Source of the DNA: Micrasema longulum
Taxonomy: Eukaryota > Arthropoda > Insecta > Trichoptera > Brachycentridae
NCBI GenBank assembly: GCA_022494885.1
Contig: JAGVSM010002703.1
Location: 310,001 to 374,000 of the forward strand
Direction of reading: 5' to 3'
DNA length: 64,000 nucleotides
Positions 1 through 11,118 of this stretch are shown in pieces. Each line of letters starts with the position of its first letter. The first letter of the stretch is position 1. The translations under genes and the position numbers were made by a program. Under the pieces are notes generated by a model that worked only from the letters and a program-made list of their open reading frames with translations, was not told the origin of the DNA and did not search any database.

Positions 1-430
1 ATTTCTTGCAATTTGCGGATCTAAAAAGAGGCCACGAGACCTTTAAAACAGATTCGGGTGCATGTATATCATTTTTATAATTGTTTCTAGCCGATAAGTA
101 CACCGGTGTTCATCATTAATTATTCATCAAAATCCTTATTTTTTATTTTAAATATACTAATTTGTAAAAAATAATCCGTACAGGATTTATTCCAAATACC
201 GAAGGTTTTGTGTTACTTAACGTTTAAACGCGTTTAATTCTTTGATCTAGAATGATAAAATGTTAAACGGGATAATAAACATGAATTAAGAAATGACAAT
301 AATATTTCTATAAAGTGTTAATGTTGACCTTACGCAATAATTTGGCTGTTAATGAAATGATCGAACTAATTCAGGTTTACGTGTGGACCAAATTGTAACC
401 TCAGACAATAATGCATTGGCTGAGGTTTTG

Positions 431-470
431 TATAAATACGATCGATTAGAGACTATAAAGCACATTCAGT
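431..470 (+). promoter_or_regulatory. Core promoter of cuticle gene 1
   Basis: A TATAAATA box at 431-438 is followed by an arthropod-type initiator TCAGT at 466-470. A second TATAAAG lies at 454-460. The coding start is at 497, so the 5' UTR would be about 15-30 nt, short as in the other cuticle genes here. Which TATA box is used cannot be decided from sequence. Confidence 0.6.
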
Positions 471-496
471 CGCGTACAGTCAACAAGTCAACTACA

Positions 497-1459
497 ATGG
501 CATTCAAGGTACTTTTACTAGAAGTGAAATTATTGTTTTTTTGTTGTAAATATTTTATCGGATCTGGTAGTGAAATATTTGTTTTTTTAAAGTAAATATT
601 TTGCCATAAAATCAGTGCAATTAAATTGCTATGGAAATTTCCAATAATCGAATGATTTTTATGACAATGTCTGTAAAATTTCTTTGTAAAGTTCGACTTT
701 GTTTAGTTTTATCAACTAGAGCCTATGTAGGCATCTTCAGGACTAAAGATACCTATTTAGGTGGTGTTATTTTTTTTTTTATGGATATTTTCATTAAAAT
801 CATTGACTATGGAGTTTTATCAAGAAATGTCTATAGTCAAAAATAACATTGTTACAATAATCTGTTTTTATTTTAAGGTTTTATTCTTCGCCGCTTTGGT
901 GGCTGCAGCCAACGCCGGGATCATCGCCCAGCCTAGCTATGGATACTCTGCCCCGTTAGCTTACGCCGCCCCCGTTGCTAAGATCGCCGCCCCCCTGGCT
1001 TACGCCGCCCCCGTCGCCAAGTACGCCGCAGTAGAGGAGTACGACTCTCATCCCCAGTACAACTTCGCCTACGATATCCAGGACGGTCTGACCGGTGACT
1101 CCAAGAGCCAACACGAGTCTAGGGATGGAGATGTCGTCCATGGATCTTACTCCCTGGTTGATTCCGACGGTTACAAGAGGACCGTTGACTACACCGCCGA
1201 TGACCACAATGGATTCAACGCCGTTGTCCGTCGCGAACCTTTGGGACACGCCGTGAAGGTTGCCGCTCCCTTGGCTTACGCCGCCCCTGTCGCTAAATAC
1301 GCCGCTCCTCTGGCGTATGCTGCTCCCGTTGCCAAATACGCCGCTCCTCTGGCTTATGCCGCCCCCGTCGCCAAGTATGCTGCCCCCCTGGCCTACGCTG
1401 CCCCAATTGCCAAATATGCCGCTCCCCTCTCCTACGGCGCCCCATCTTATTACCATTAA
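497..1459 (+). CDS. Cuticle protein gene 1, RR-2 class (two coding exons)
   Basis: Predicted structural cuticle protein of 197 residues, secreted and chitin-binding. Coding exons are 497-508 (M-A-F-K, then a GT donor at 509) and 878-1459 (after the acceptor AG at 876-877); the intron is 369 bp and phase 0. Residues 1-17 form a signal peptide (hydrophobic [11 protein letters not shown] core, cleavage after A-N-A). The RR-2 domain covers about residues 59-123 ([19 protein letters not shown] through [13 protein letters not shown]). It is flanked by [13 protein letters not shown] repeats, about two before and four after, ending in SYYH. A poly(A) signal AATAAA is at 1493-1498. The start at 497 was chosen because it supplies the missing signal-peptide start and matches the other two genes; an upstream in-frame ATG at 761 lies in the intron. 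The exon is GC-rich in an AT-rich background. Cuticle genes 2 and 3 are close paralogues. Confidence 0.93.
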
Positions 1460-1499
1460 ATCATGAACGACCCTAGCTTAAGACTATTTATTAATAAAT

Positions 1500-2175
1500 T
1501 ATATTAAACCGCAAACCCATTTGGTTTTTAATGAACTTGAAATCTCACAATAACATTGTCCATGTGATCATTACCCTCAAAATGTTAATTTAATCGTAGA
1601 AACAGTTAATATCCTATTTTAATAGATACCTACCTGCACTCTGCATAAAATGATTTGAATGCAAATTGCATTTTTGTTCTAAATTAATGAAATAATATAG
1701 ATTTCAATTCGCCGTAGACCAGTCAACTTTTGATTATTTCAAGATTATTAACTACATTTTTAGGTTTTTGTATATGATACTACAAATTGAATGATCATAT
1801 TATAAAGAGTAAAATCAAAAGGAAAAAAATATAAATAAACAAAGGATTTTCTAACGTGGAAATGTTGACGTATTAAAAAAAAGCCTTCTGTATATTTAGG
1901 GATGAAAATGATAATTTTTCTCAATCGCAACAAGTCGCTACTGATAACTGCTAATAGAACATGATATAATCATGTGCAGAATAACGTACCTATCTATAAC
2001 CTGGCGCCGGTAGATTTAACAAATTTATTCTCTAAAAATTGCAGCGAACCTGCCGTGCTGGTGTTGTGTTTGTTAAATACTTCAGATTTAAATTAAAAAA
2101 TATTTCTTTTTTTTGTTTAGATTTAATAGAGAAATATCACGTTTTTAAACATTTTTAGAGTATAAAAAAAATATA
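1500..2175. other. AT-rich intergenic, nothing recognised
   Basis: Downstream flank of cuticle gene 1. No open frame, terminal repeat or repeat shared with the rest of the window was noticed. Confidence 0.5.
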
Positions 2176-2179
2176 TAAA

Positions 2180-2600
2180 GGGTCTATGAAATACTGTCTC
2201 GTTAAAAATAGATTTTTTACTACTTATAAAAATAAGATTTTAGAATTTTTAATTTCCGCAAAAACGGTCATTGCATTGGCCACGCTTCTAATACGTCACG
2301 ATTCATGTTAATTTTAAACTTTGTTCCCGGCCGCTCAAATTTTTATGGGACATCGTCATGAATCTTGACGTCACAACTGTCGATGCCAAACATGTCGCGT
2401 TGTTTTAGTGACATCTTTCCTTATAGTTTCTTTTTGAACGTTATTTACAAAAACATTTCTCCACAATATCCATATTGATTTTAAAAATACGATTAATTAT
2501 TCTAAATCCATTTCATATATTTTAATTAATATTCATAGTATGTGATATTTCCCTATTAAATAATCGTTTTACGCATTCAGGTTTTTTTTCAGCATATTTT
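2180..2600 (+). repeat. Dispersed repeat, copy 1 (pair at 16.4 kb)
   Basis: Starts GGGTCTATGAAATACTGT and shares ordered blocks with 16368-16670, including TTTAATTTCCGCAAA, CATTGCATTGGCC, CCAAACATGTCG and CACAATATCCATATTGATTT. No coding potential was seen. It is probably a non-autonomous transposon; the ends were not resolved. Confidence 0.6.
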
Positions 2601-2639
2601 TAAAGTAATTTCAGTCAATGCGTTGATTCTACGAGTATT

Positions 2640-3660
2640 TATGTATAGCGTCTCTCGATAAAGCATGATCCCCCACGAAGAGTTATTGTATTATGTCTTT
2701 TATATTTTAACACACTTAATAATCAATAATCAATTACACAACTTGGAGTTCTTTGGGTTAGATCTTCCTGCATTTCGTAGATCTCTTCTTCTTCCTTCCT
2801 TTCTGTCGAGGCACCGTCAGCTGCTGTGCCAATACTTGTCGGGTCATGATCTGATGGATTACTTTGAATTCAAAACTGCAGTCGAGGAAATGATCTGTCA
2901 CTATCTTATACTGACTCTGTTTGTTAATAGGCAAAACGTTAACATAGTCGAATAATCCTATTTCATTGACTTTATACTCAATCTTTATTTTTACAATATG
3001 TGCTTGTAGGTTCAAGACCCTGTCGGTATAAGACTCGGCATAAGACTTGCAATTGTATATTCATTTCGAACCCGATGACATTGTTTAAGCACATTAAGCA
3101 ATTTCACTTGCACTCGAGCATATCTCTTCAAGAAAAAAGGACTTTTTACAAATCTAAGAAATACCCAAATTCTATTTGTTGGTAGTAAAATAATGTATTC
3201 AAAAGGTTTTTTTCCCACACTTCCTCTTCTCAAAATAGATGGCACAGAAATTCCATTCATGACTTCAGTCGAAAGTAGGTATTATCATACATAAGCATTT
3301 AGGGTAGCACGTTCAGGTTAACTAAGTTAGTAGTAAATTTTATAGCAGCTTGCACTCACTTCAAATATTGCAGAATTTCTTGCCAATTAATGTTAAGCAA
3401 ACATTAGTCCAGAGCTTACTTCTTCCAATCCTTGATTGTGCAGATAAATGTTACTGAGATGCTAATTCTGAATTTCTTGATACGTGTAACGATTACAGAA
3501 TGTTCGAATAGGTTTTATTTTTAATTTTCGCCAATTTGACCACACAACTGAATATCGCACGCAAGTACACTGGCTCAGCATCAGGGATAGAAAAAAAATT
3601 CACATTTTTCCACCTTTTCACAATATTTTAAATAATCCTACTTTGCCTGTTTATCTGGGA
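2640..3660. other. Unassigned sequence with weak minus-strand frame
   Basis: A minus-strand frame at 2758-3015 (85 codons) is rich in lysine and arginine at its end, but has no recognisable motif and no paralogue in the window. I could not assign this stretch. Confidence 0.3.
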
Positions 3661-3679
3661 GAGCTCTTTTAACCTATAT

Positions 3680-4455
3680 CACAGCATGGGCTAACTCTTC
3701 GTTCTAGTAACGAGAGAACCCTTTCAATACACCCATTCACTGCTCTAACTTTTTTGCCCCCTTTTTCACAGTAGTAGCTGCTCGATTATGGAATAATCTA
3801 CCCACTAATGTCAGAGACTCCCTCTTCTTTATTAACATTCAAATCCCGTATGAAATGTCACTTCCTGAATATTTGAGTTTTTCTCTTCTCCTCCTTATTT
3901 CCTACCCCTTTGCCCCATCCACTCTTTATCGTAAAGTGTAGATATTTAGTCAATTTTTCTCTCTTAAAAAATATACACGTTGATCAATATTTTGTTTTAT
4001 AGTGAAAATATTATAATATACCAACAATATGTTCAAAGTTTTGCTTTTTATTTTGCATTGCAGTTTGCTTTTTATTGTTTCTACATGTATATAAAATCTT
4101 TTTTTATTTCTTTTAATGTGTTGTGTATTTATAAAATTATTACTTTCTTTGTTTGTAGTTACCTGTATATTTATTTTTATACTTATAAGTATATGAAAAT
4201 GTATTTATTTTTTTTGTTTGAATTCTTTACAAGTTACTTACAATTTGCTTTTTAATTCAATTACTTTAATTATATCCATAAAAATTATTTTTTTCTTTTT
4301 ACTATGTAAAGTTTCACTTTTTATTTTGCATGGCAGTATGCTTCTTATTGTTTCTAAATGTATTGTTTATCTTTTAATTTTTACGCACTATGTTTGTACT
4401 TAACTGTATATTTTTTGTAAATGCCCCTTGGGCGTATTGTAAAATTAAATAAATA
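3680..4455 (+). mobile_element. LINE 3' remnant (C-terminal RT tail plus 3' UTR)
   Basis: Frame 3774 onward reads VVAARLWNNLPTNVRDSL, the conserved C-terminal block of jockey/CR1-type non-LTR retrotransposon ORF2; the same block (AARLWNHLSSTIRDV) occurs in the better-preserved copy at 18.3 kb. Upstream and downstream frames are broken. The AT-rich 3' UTR ends with a GCCCCTTGGGC palindrome at 4423-4433 and an AAAT-type tail near 4440-4461. 5'-truncated and dead. Confidence 0.7.
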
Positions 4456-4494
4456 AATAAAATATACCACTGATTTTCTCAAAATGAACGGTTT

Positions 4495-4585
4495 GGGTAA
4501 ATAGGAAGAAATTGCCTTAAGGCAATATGCACGCCCTTATGCATATGAATGTAAACTGTATATAAAGAGTTTAAATAAATAAATA
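4495..4585 (+). mobile_element. LINE 3' terminus fragment
   Basis: GGAAGAAATTGCC followed by a perfect 16-bp palindrome (4511-4526, ATTGCC..GGCAAT), then an AAATAAATAAAT tail. The flank and hairpin match the 3' ends of LINE copies at 18.0 kb (minus) and 61.0 kb (plus). Only the extreme 3' end is present. Confidence 0.55.
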
Positions 4586-5054
4586 TGTTTACCTAGTATA
4601 ATGTAGGTGTCATACAGTTTGATGCTGATTACAACACAATATATTTTCTAAATGTATACTTAGTAGTTTCTAAATTCAGATGTGTTTTATTTAGGTTATT
4701 GATATTTCAATATCTTGTTATCAAAAACGATTAAGTTTGTCTGATCGACCAATTTAATTACCTTTTGAAGATCGTTAAAACGGAGTTATGTAAAAACACT
4801 TATGGTTAGCTCATTTTACTTCTGTTTATTAAAGCTTGTTGTCTAAATTTGTTTTCTGAACTTCCTATTTTTTAAATAATTTACTGAATTAAGAGTGATC
4901 TGGATTATAAGCACAATGAATTATCAAAATCAGATGTTTTTTTAATCATTCACTAGATAAATTATTATACGTTGATGTATCGGAGAAAACCAATTTCCAT
5001 ATCTAAATATTAACGCAAACACAACTTACTATTCATTATTTAATATAAAGGTAA

Positions 5055-5170
5055 CTTAATCTTTTATAAAATTACATTAAAGACAAATTTAAAATCATCC
5101 TTAAAAAGCGCATGATGACTACACTCCTGACATAAGATAACTTGACCTTGTAATTTTTTTATTCTAACAG
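5055..5170 (+). mobile_element. LINE C-terminal tail fragment
   Basis: Shares with 30295-30425 the block around TTACATT.GAGA.AAATTTAAAATC, readable in frame at the second site as NYIGDKFKINLKKHL, a typical end of a LINE ORF2 ('fKinLKkhL'). Very short and degenerate. Confidence 0.4.
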
Positions 5171-5417
5171 GCTTAATAAAAAAAAAGTAATAAAGATAAA
5201 TGTAAAAAAAAGCCCGGTAAATGTTTTATCGATAACTTTTACCCAACATGATGATATTCATGATAACGGAATAGAAAAATGTAACTACTCATAATTATGT
5301 TTTTTTGTGTTATAAAATTAAAAAAGATTTCAACATATTCCGTTTATATGATTATTTGAATATTTTTATTTTAGGGCCTATTTTCAACGAGTTGCAAATA
5401 ACTTAAGTTGTGGTAGA

Positions 5418-6213
5418 CCGGGAGCCTTATGCTGGAAAGATGTGACATTTTGTCACCCACTCGACAATAGTCGATTAGGCATCTCGGTTGCTTTGTCATA
5501 ATGCTATTTTTAAAAACCCTCCGACAATTTAATTACGAAGACGAATGAGAAAGTGGCAACATTAACAAATCCGTATGTATCTATGGCTCTCCGGCCACAC
5601 GTAAACTTTTATTGTTTCTTGTCAGACTTCTTCCGTCGAATATTTTGTGTATGGAATATTATGAAAAAATATGAGAAAATGTTTTACTGAGCCACTGCAA
5701 CATTTATAATTATTATTTTCCTTTGACATAACACACATCTACATGTTATTAAAAATATTTTATATGCATTTCATGGATTTTAAAAACATATTGTATAATT
5801 TACGAGTATATATCAAATACGACGAGCGATAAAATAATTTTAAAATCATGTTTCTGGTGAAACTTCTTTTGATAATGGATAAAAAATAAGTACAATTGTA
5901 TTTGTTGCACATTTGTTAAAACGTCATCATTATAATATTGATTAGTGTTGTAAATTTTAAGTTAAATACAATAAAAATACATACTCGTCATTAAAACATA
6001 AATGCCGATCGTTTTACAAGAAGAAAGTTTGACAGCTGAAGTTAAGATGTCGCATTCGATTGTCAATGTCGAGTGCTTTGGGGCACTCGAGATAAAGTCG
6101 ATTGGTTTTCAATCGACTGCATTCGTATGGGTGGTTCAAGAATGCTGTAACTTGTCGAATTACGAAAGTCGCATACGATTCTAAAGACAAATGAGTCCAG
6201 CATAATGTCCCGG
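5418..6213. mobile_element. Non-autonomous DNA transposon, 796 bp
   Basis: Terminal inverted repeats of about 18-19 bp: the left end reads CCGGGAGCCTTATGCTGGA and the right end on the minus strand reads CCGGGACATTATGCTGGA. Next to the right end are subterminal hairpins, for example TCGAGTGC..GCACTCGA (6070-6091) and CGATTGG..CCAATCG-like pairs. No transposase frame was seen. The family was not identified. Confidence 0.6.
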
Positions 6214-6254
6214 GGTTCTAACTTTGGCCACGGGACCACTACCCGGTTCATATG

Positions 6255-7068
6255 TTTGTATCCTAAAATTCAGAATAGTCCAGAAACCGCATACGCACAT
6301 CAAACAGAAGGCGACAAAATACTCATAAATGAGTCGGTTTACGTTTTGACACATTAGTTTCTTTGTAGACGTCGCTCAGTACGCAACTCCTGATTTGAAT
6401 TCAACTATGCCGTGTTGTGTCCTTTTAAAGTGTAAAAATACTTCTAGGATATTAAAGAAATAGGATGGTATCACATTTTATGTGTAATAAGCAAATGAAT
6501 GTTTTAATAGCAAATGCATTACTTAAAAATTGGATTATTTTTCCATCTGTTAGATTGTCGAAGAAACAAAATGGAAACTTCGTTAGTGTTGCCATGGTAG
6601 AATTTTTTTTTACCCTACATTGCTCATCTAATGAAAGAACTAATGAAAATTAGACCTCGGATTAAACAACGCCGTGGAGGACATTTGAATGGCCATTATC
6701 TTTAAAACATACAATATTATTTAACATGATTTAAAAATATCCGTTTTCTGTAAAATCAAATTTATTTTATATTTTAAGTTTAAAGTTCATTAATTCAATT
6801 ACTCTTATTAAATGACCCTTTACGTATCTACTCTGGTGTATCAATCAATGTTTCCGCGTGCACAATAAAATTTTAGAGAAATTAACAGATTGAATTTTTT
6901 TACCTTACATTTGATTATGATTATTTTATTTCCCATCAAGCAACATTACGTGGTGACATCACGAATGCGCGTGGCGAAAATAGGGCATGGTGGTGGGATT
7001 ATTGGACACAGTTCGATGTATTCAAATATGATTCTACGCTCCTTCTGGACTATTCTTAATTCTATGGT
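6255..7068 (+). mobile_element. THAP-bearing DNA transposon relic, copy A
   Basis: About 800 bp bounded by a perfect 14-bp inverted repeat AGAATAGTCCAGAA (6272-6285 and, inverted, 7043-7056), with weaker extension outward. It is repeated in opposite orientation at 26.5-27.3 kb with long collinear similarity. Inside, 6407-6463 encodes the first residues of a THAP zinc finger. The P-element superfamily is the natural suspect (THAP DNA-binding transposases), but no catalytic region remains, so this is inference. Confidence 0.65.
6407..6463 (+). pseudogene. THAP domain N-terminus relic A
   Basis: M-P-C-C-V-L-L-K-C-K-N-T-S, 18 codons and then TAG. The C-x-x-x-x-C-K-N-T-S pattern is the start of the C2CH THAP zinc finger. 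The next in-frame residues after the stop (DGITFYV) also fit the THAP 'dGitFh.fP' stretch. The inverted sister copy reads through this stop (AAACAG instead of AAATAG), so the stop is private to this copy. Confidence 0.6.
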
Positions 7069-7278
7069 TTGTATATTAGTAAACATATTTCATGTGTCAG
7101 CAGACTGTAAGGGTAATTAATATTTTCAGATTTTTTTATGTATGCCATAAAGTGTAATGCACTTATTATCAAAAGGAAAATAAATTATAAGTCAAACAGA
7201 TATTGCTTTGTAACTTATATTTAAATATCTAGGTCAATAAATACATTCTTCATCTAATTTAACAGTTCGTTCCTTAAT

Positions 7279-8695
7279 TTAATGGTAGTAGGGGGCGGCG
7301 ATCTTAGCTACGGGAGCGGCATAAGCCACGGGGGCGGCGTACTTGGCGACCGGGGCGGAGTAAGCCAGAGGAGAAGAGTAAGCTACCGGGGCGGCGAACT
7401 TGGCGACGGGGGCGGCGTAAGCGACGGGAGCGGCGATCTTGGCGACGGGGGCGGCGTAGGCAACAGGGGCGGCAACCTTCACGGCGTGTCCTAGAGGTTC
7501 GCGGTTGACAACGGCGTTGAATCCGTTGTGGGGATCAGCGGTGTACTCGACGGTCCTCTTGTAACCGTCAGCGTCGATCAGGGAATAAGATCCGTGGACG
7601 ACATCTCCGTCCCTAGACTCGTGCTGGCTCTTGGAGTCGCCGGTCAGACCGTCCTGGATGTCGTAGGCGAAGTTGTACTGGGGGTGCGGGTCGTAGTCGT
7701 CTGCGGCGGCGTACTTGGCGACTGGGGCGGCGTAAGCCACGGGGGCGGCGATTTTGGCGACGGGGGCAGCATAGGCGATGGGAGCGGCCACTTTAGCAAT
7801 GGCGGGGGCGGCATAGCCGATTGGGGCAGAGTAGGCCAGACCAGGTTGGGCGATCACTCCGGCATGAGCGACGGCAACCGCGGCGGCGAAGACTAAGAAC
7901 TAAAAAAAAATAGTAAAATTTTAATTAATAAATATGTATATTTTTGCAGTTTTATAACTCAGTTAAAATCAAATTGACATTCATGTCGACCGCGCAGTGT
8001 TAATGGTGAGCGCGTTTGCCTACCACGCAAGAGGTCTCGGGTTTGATTCCCGACATGGTTGATATGAAATATATATTAAAAAGGGTGTTTTTACACTAGA
8101 ATATTTCATAGTCCCTGGACTGGTACCTGAAGCGTAAGACTGATCATCTTACCTTCATGTAACAAAAATGATCAAGATACGCTACGATTTGTGTACCAAT
8201 GCATTGCCCTATGCACCTTTATGTGCGGAGAGGGAATTATGATGATTATAATTAAATCAATGTTTTTTTTCTTTAAATTTAATAGCGGATGAACCTTAGT
8301 TAAATGCTTTTCCACTGTGCGAGTTCTATTAAAAATTACTTTGGCTTAAAATATAATTTTGTACATCAAATGAGTACTCTGAAGTTAATCTTAAATACAT
8401 AAAATCAATCATTGATAAAAACTGTCCATTTTAAAAACGAGTAAAATAAATGCATTTTCTGTTACTATATGAAATATGTATAAAAAAAATATGCATAGTT
8501 ATATTTTATAAACGAATAGTAAAAAAATCAGTACACGGTATTTTTTTTAAATAGTGCGAAAAACCATCACTGTCTTTATAGTCACATTCGATATAGCGTG
8601 TTATGTTTAGATTTAATAAAAAAACACTACAAAACCAACAAGCACTAACAAATTGTCCACTTAAAAAAATATAAAGTTTGTACCTTGAAGACCAT
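7279..8695 (-). CDS. Cuticle protein gene 2, RR-2 class (two coding exons)
   Basis: Predicted secreted chitin-binding cuticle protein of 210 residues on the minus strand. Exon 1 is 8695-8684 (M-V-F-K) with donor GT at 8683-8682. The intron is 784 bp (8683-7900) and phase 0, ending in a polypyrimidine run and AG at 7901-7900. Exon 2 runs 7899-7279. The signal peptide is residues 1-17 ([13 protein letters not shown] core). The RR-2 domain spans about residues 73-139 ([39 protein letters not shown]). [12 protein letters not shown] repeats lie on both sides; the protein ends APYYH. Exon 2 is strongly GC-rich. A tRNA-derived SINE sits in the intron in the opposite orientation. No canonical AATAAA was seen just downstream. 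The gene is divergent in strand from its two paralogues, implying a local inversion or an inverted duplication. Confidence 0.93.
7984..8250 (+). mobile_element. tRNA-derived SINE, copy 1 (in intron of cuticle gene 2)
   Basis: The tRNA-like head carries box A-like (TTAATGGTGAGC) and box B-like (GGTTTGATTCC) sequence. Then follows a body shared by all copies: GAAATAT, a CACTAGAATA block, CCCTGGACTGGTACCTGA, TAAGACTGATCATCTTACC, CAAGATACGCT and GCCCTATGCACC. It ends in a GATGATT-type tail. It is nearly full length. Related copies are at 12.4, 24.8, 33.1, 33.7, 49.3 and 63.8 kb. Confidence 0.8.
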
Positions 8696-8734
8696 TTTGG
8701 GATCGAACCGTAAAGAACACTCTTGGATATATCT

Positions 8735-8765
8735 TGGTTCTGCCACCGAGCGGATAGTATTTATA
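8735..8765 (-). promoter_or_regulatory. Core promoter of cuticle gene 2
   Basis: TATAAATA on the minus strand at 8765-8758, 63 nt upstream of the coding start at 8695. Transcription would start near 8735, giving a 5' UTR of about 40 nt. No clear TCAGT initiator was seen. Confidence 0.6.
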
Positions 8766-8769
8766 CCCA

Positions 8770-9830
8770 CGGCGATCTTCAACTACATTGCCAACCGAAA
8801 TCGAGATGATTACATCCACAAGCAAAAATATTACCAGAGGGCATTAACCAACTCTCAGTTGTTCTGTAGTCATAAAAAACAATGCACTCCCACAAACAAA
8901 CTTCACCTACACAGCCAAGCATAGAAATTGTACGGCCACGTGATATTGTAAGGTCATAGAAATTTTCAACATATTTTCTTTTGTTAAATTAAATTTTGAA
9001 CTTGAAAAAACGTAAACAGAATCCAAATAGGAATTAATATTTTTATCAAACCGAATTATTTCAGTTGAAGAAAATTGTGTAAAAAATATCTGTAAAACAA
9101 TTCAACGAAAAATAACTTTTTTAACCAGGCTGATAAAGGCACTTCGGTTGTTATCTTAAATAAAAATGATTATATTTAGAAAGTAAAAAAAAGGTGACAT
9201 TTTTAAAATCCTCACTAAAAACCTAACATACAAATTCCAGATGATAAGTTAAAAATGCGGTAAAATCGTGTAAAAGTGAACTATTTTCATCAACTAAAAT
9301 ACAAATAATTTAAACTAATCCTCAAATTCCGAACTATTTTAATTTAAAAAATGGCATGTAAATACTTGTATGTGGGTATATCCATTAACATTTATTTTTT
9401 TATTTACATTGGTTTAAATGCACGTATTTACAATTGTTTCATGATTATTTTTTATATAATTACGCTAGGGAGTTTTATTAACTTAATTAATTCGCGATAT
9501 AACCCGGTCTGAGAAGAATTGTAAAGATTTTCTCCTGTTAGTCAAATATATTTTAAATTTCTTATTTGTTAATATCCTTTAGCTAAATGTTGTTTTCTTT
9601 ATGAAAAACTTCTTAATTATCAATCAACTCAATTTATTTGGGAAGTATATTCAAACAACGTCGCAGAAAATTATTATTTGCAATTATATCAAAGGGAAGA
9701 ATATACTTTTTTCCTTGTCCTTACTATATATTTTTTTTAAATTGCAATAGGTTGTACAAGCGTAGAAAAATCTTATGTGTTCTTTGATATTAAATTGTTA
9801 CATGCGTATCAGTTAAAATTGTTGTTTAAC
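8770..9830. other. AT-rich intergenic, nothing recognised
   Basis: Upstream of cuticle gene 2. No coding frame or shared repeat was recognised. Confidence 0.45.
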
Positions 9831-9834
9831 TCTT

Positions 9835-10290
9835 AAAATACTGTAGTAAATAATTTCTTTGCGCGCGGTGATGTAATATCGTGTTATTACAAGCAAAAGA
9901 CGGAATATTCTAAAGTTCAGATATTAAAAGAAGAACACGGAGACATATAGTTTAATAATTATTTTTCCATAATTTATATAAACAAACATTTAATTTAGTC
10001 ATGTTATAGCGAAATAAATTAAAAATCATCAATATGAGTTCTATCTTCGTGCTCTCTCTTATACAGATGTATTATTGTATTAGAGTCACGCGTCACATTC
10101 ATTCTATGCGTAACAAGGATGAATATTTTTTAAATCTAAATCCAGCAAAATTGACAAATTTTACTTTTCAAATTCGGTGTGAAAACTTCATCATTTAAAA
10201 AATAAGATAAATATATAAAATCTTGTATCGCGTGTAGACTAGTGTGACATCACAGCCACACAAGAATTAACACATATATTACGGAGTAAC
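9835..10290 (+). repeat. Long dispersed repeat, copy 1 (inverted partner at 37 kb)
   Basis: Collinear with the reverse strand of 36955-37445. Shared blocks include GCGGTGATGTAA, ACAAGCAAAAGAC, TGCTCTCTCTTATACAGATG, AGTCACGCGTCACATTCA and GTAGACTAGTGTGACATCAC. No coding content. The ends are not resolved. Confidence 0.7.
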
Positions 10291-10513
10291 GTTATGTTCC
10301 ATTTTTTATGAATTTTTCTTCCTTTTTCATAATAAGCAAGATAATAACGATGCCCATATCTAAATTTGTCAGCAGAATAATTTTAAAGTTCTTACAGTTT
10401 TCATGGCCTTCTTCCGACAGTCGTAAACAATCGTGTTAAAAAGGGAAACAAGTTATCTCTTCAATTATGTACTAGACAAAATTATTTGATATATTTTTGA
10501 TACTTCATGATTC

Positions 10514-10571
10514 AAGCTACAGAAATGTTACAGTACGTCGTGATCGACGTACTGTAACATTTCTGTAGCTT
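10514..10571. repeat. Perfect 27-bp palindrome with 4-nt loop
   Basis: Arms 10514-10540 and 10545-10571 are exact reverse complements around the loop TGAT; the left arm begins AAGCTACAGAAATGTTACAG. Nothing comparable surrounds it. It could be a very small foldback element, a young DNA inversion scar or a transcribed hairpin. Confidence 0.9.
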
Positions 10572-10574
10572 TTA

Positions 10575-11115
10575 TACCCCGTAATTTAGAAAAAAATACA
10601 TACAATTATGGATTACTCATAATTTATGAAATCATGAAATAAATATTCAATCATAACATACATAGTTTAAAGATTTTCATTTAAATTATTTAAAAAATAA
10701 TCTTTCTTTCAATTAACTAATATGACTCAATAACCGATACTCGTATAAACTAGGTAGGTTCTGGATTACAATTGTTTTTCTTATTAGTTGTAATGATTAG
10801 TGATTTTTATCAATTTTTTAAGGTTTTCGATTAGGGAAGCAGTCAGTACGAGGAGGTACTAGGTACATGCATAGGTAAAATAAATACCTACTACCAACAC
10901 AATTATTTGCAATTTAGTACCTTGAAATTCAGCGATTTTATGCCATAAATTCAGTAAAAAATAGTAGTTTCACAAAGAAATAAATAATATCAAAATACCG
11001 CCCTGTTCACCGATTTTAGGGGGTTTATGACAATTTAAAAAAAAACATTAATGAATTAATATCGAATCCATCTCATATGACTGATTAACATCAAACTCAA
11101 CTAAAAGTATTTTAT
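10575..11115. other. AT-rich intergenic, nothing recognised
   Basis: No coding frame, terminal repeat or shared repeat was noticed. Confidence 0.45.
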
Positions 11116-11118
11116 GTA

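Noticed and set aside
956..1456. Long glycine-rich open frame antisense to cuticle gene 1 (166 codons)
   Set aside because: A mirror of the GC-rich alanine/proline codons of the real exon; the same antisense frames appear opposite genes 2 and 3. No splice or start features support them.
2758..3015. 85-codon minus-strand frame ending in a basic stretch
   Set aside because: No motif, no paralogue in the window and no gene signals; too weak to call coding.
3980..4255. 91-codon Phe/Tyr-rich frame
   Set aside because: Falls in the AT-rich 3' UTR of a LINE remnant; composition artefact.
7282..7896. Glycine-rich plus-strand frames opposite cuticle gene 2
   Set aside because: Codon-composition shadows of the minus-strand cuticle exon.
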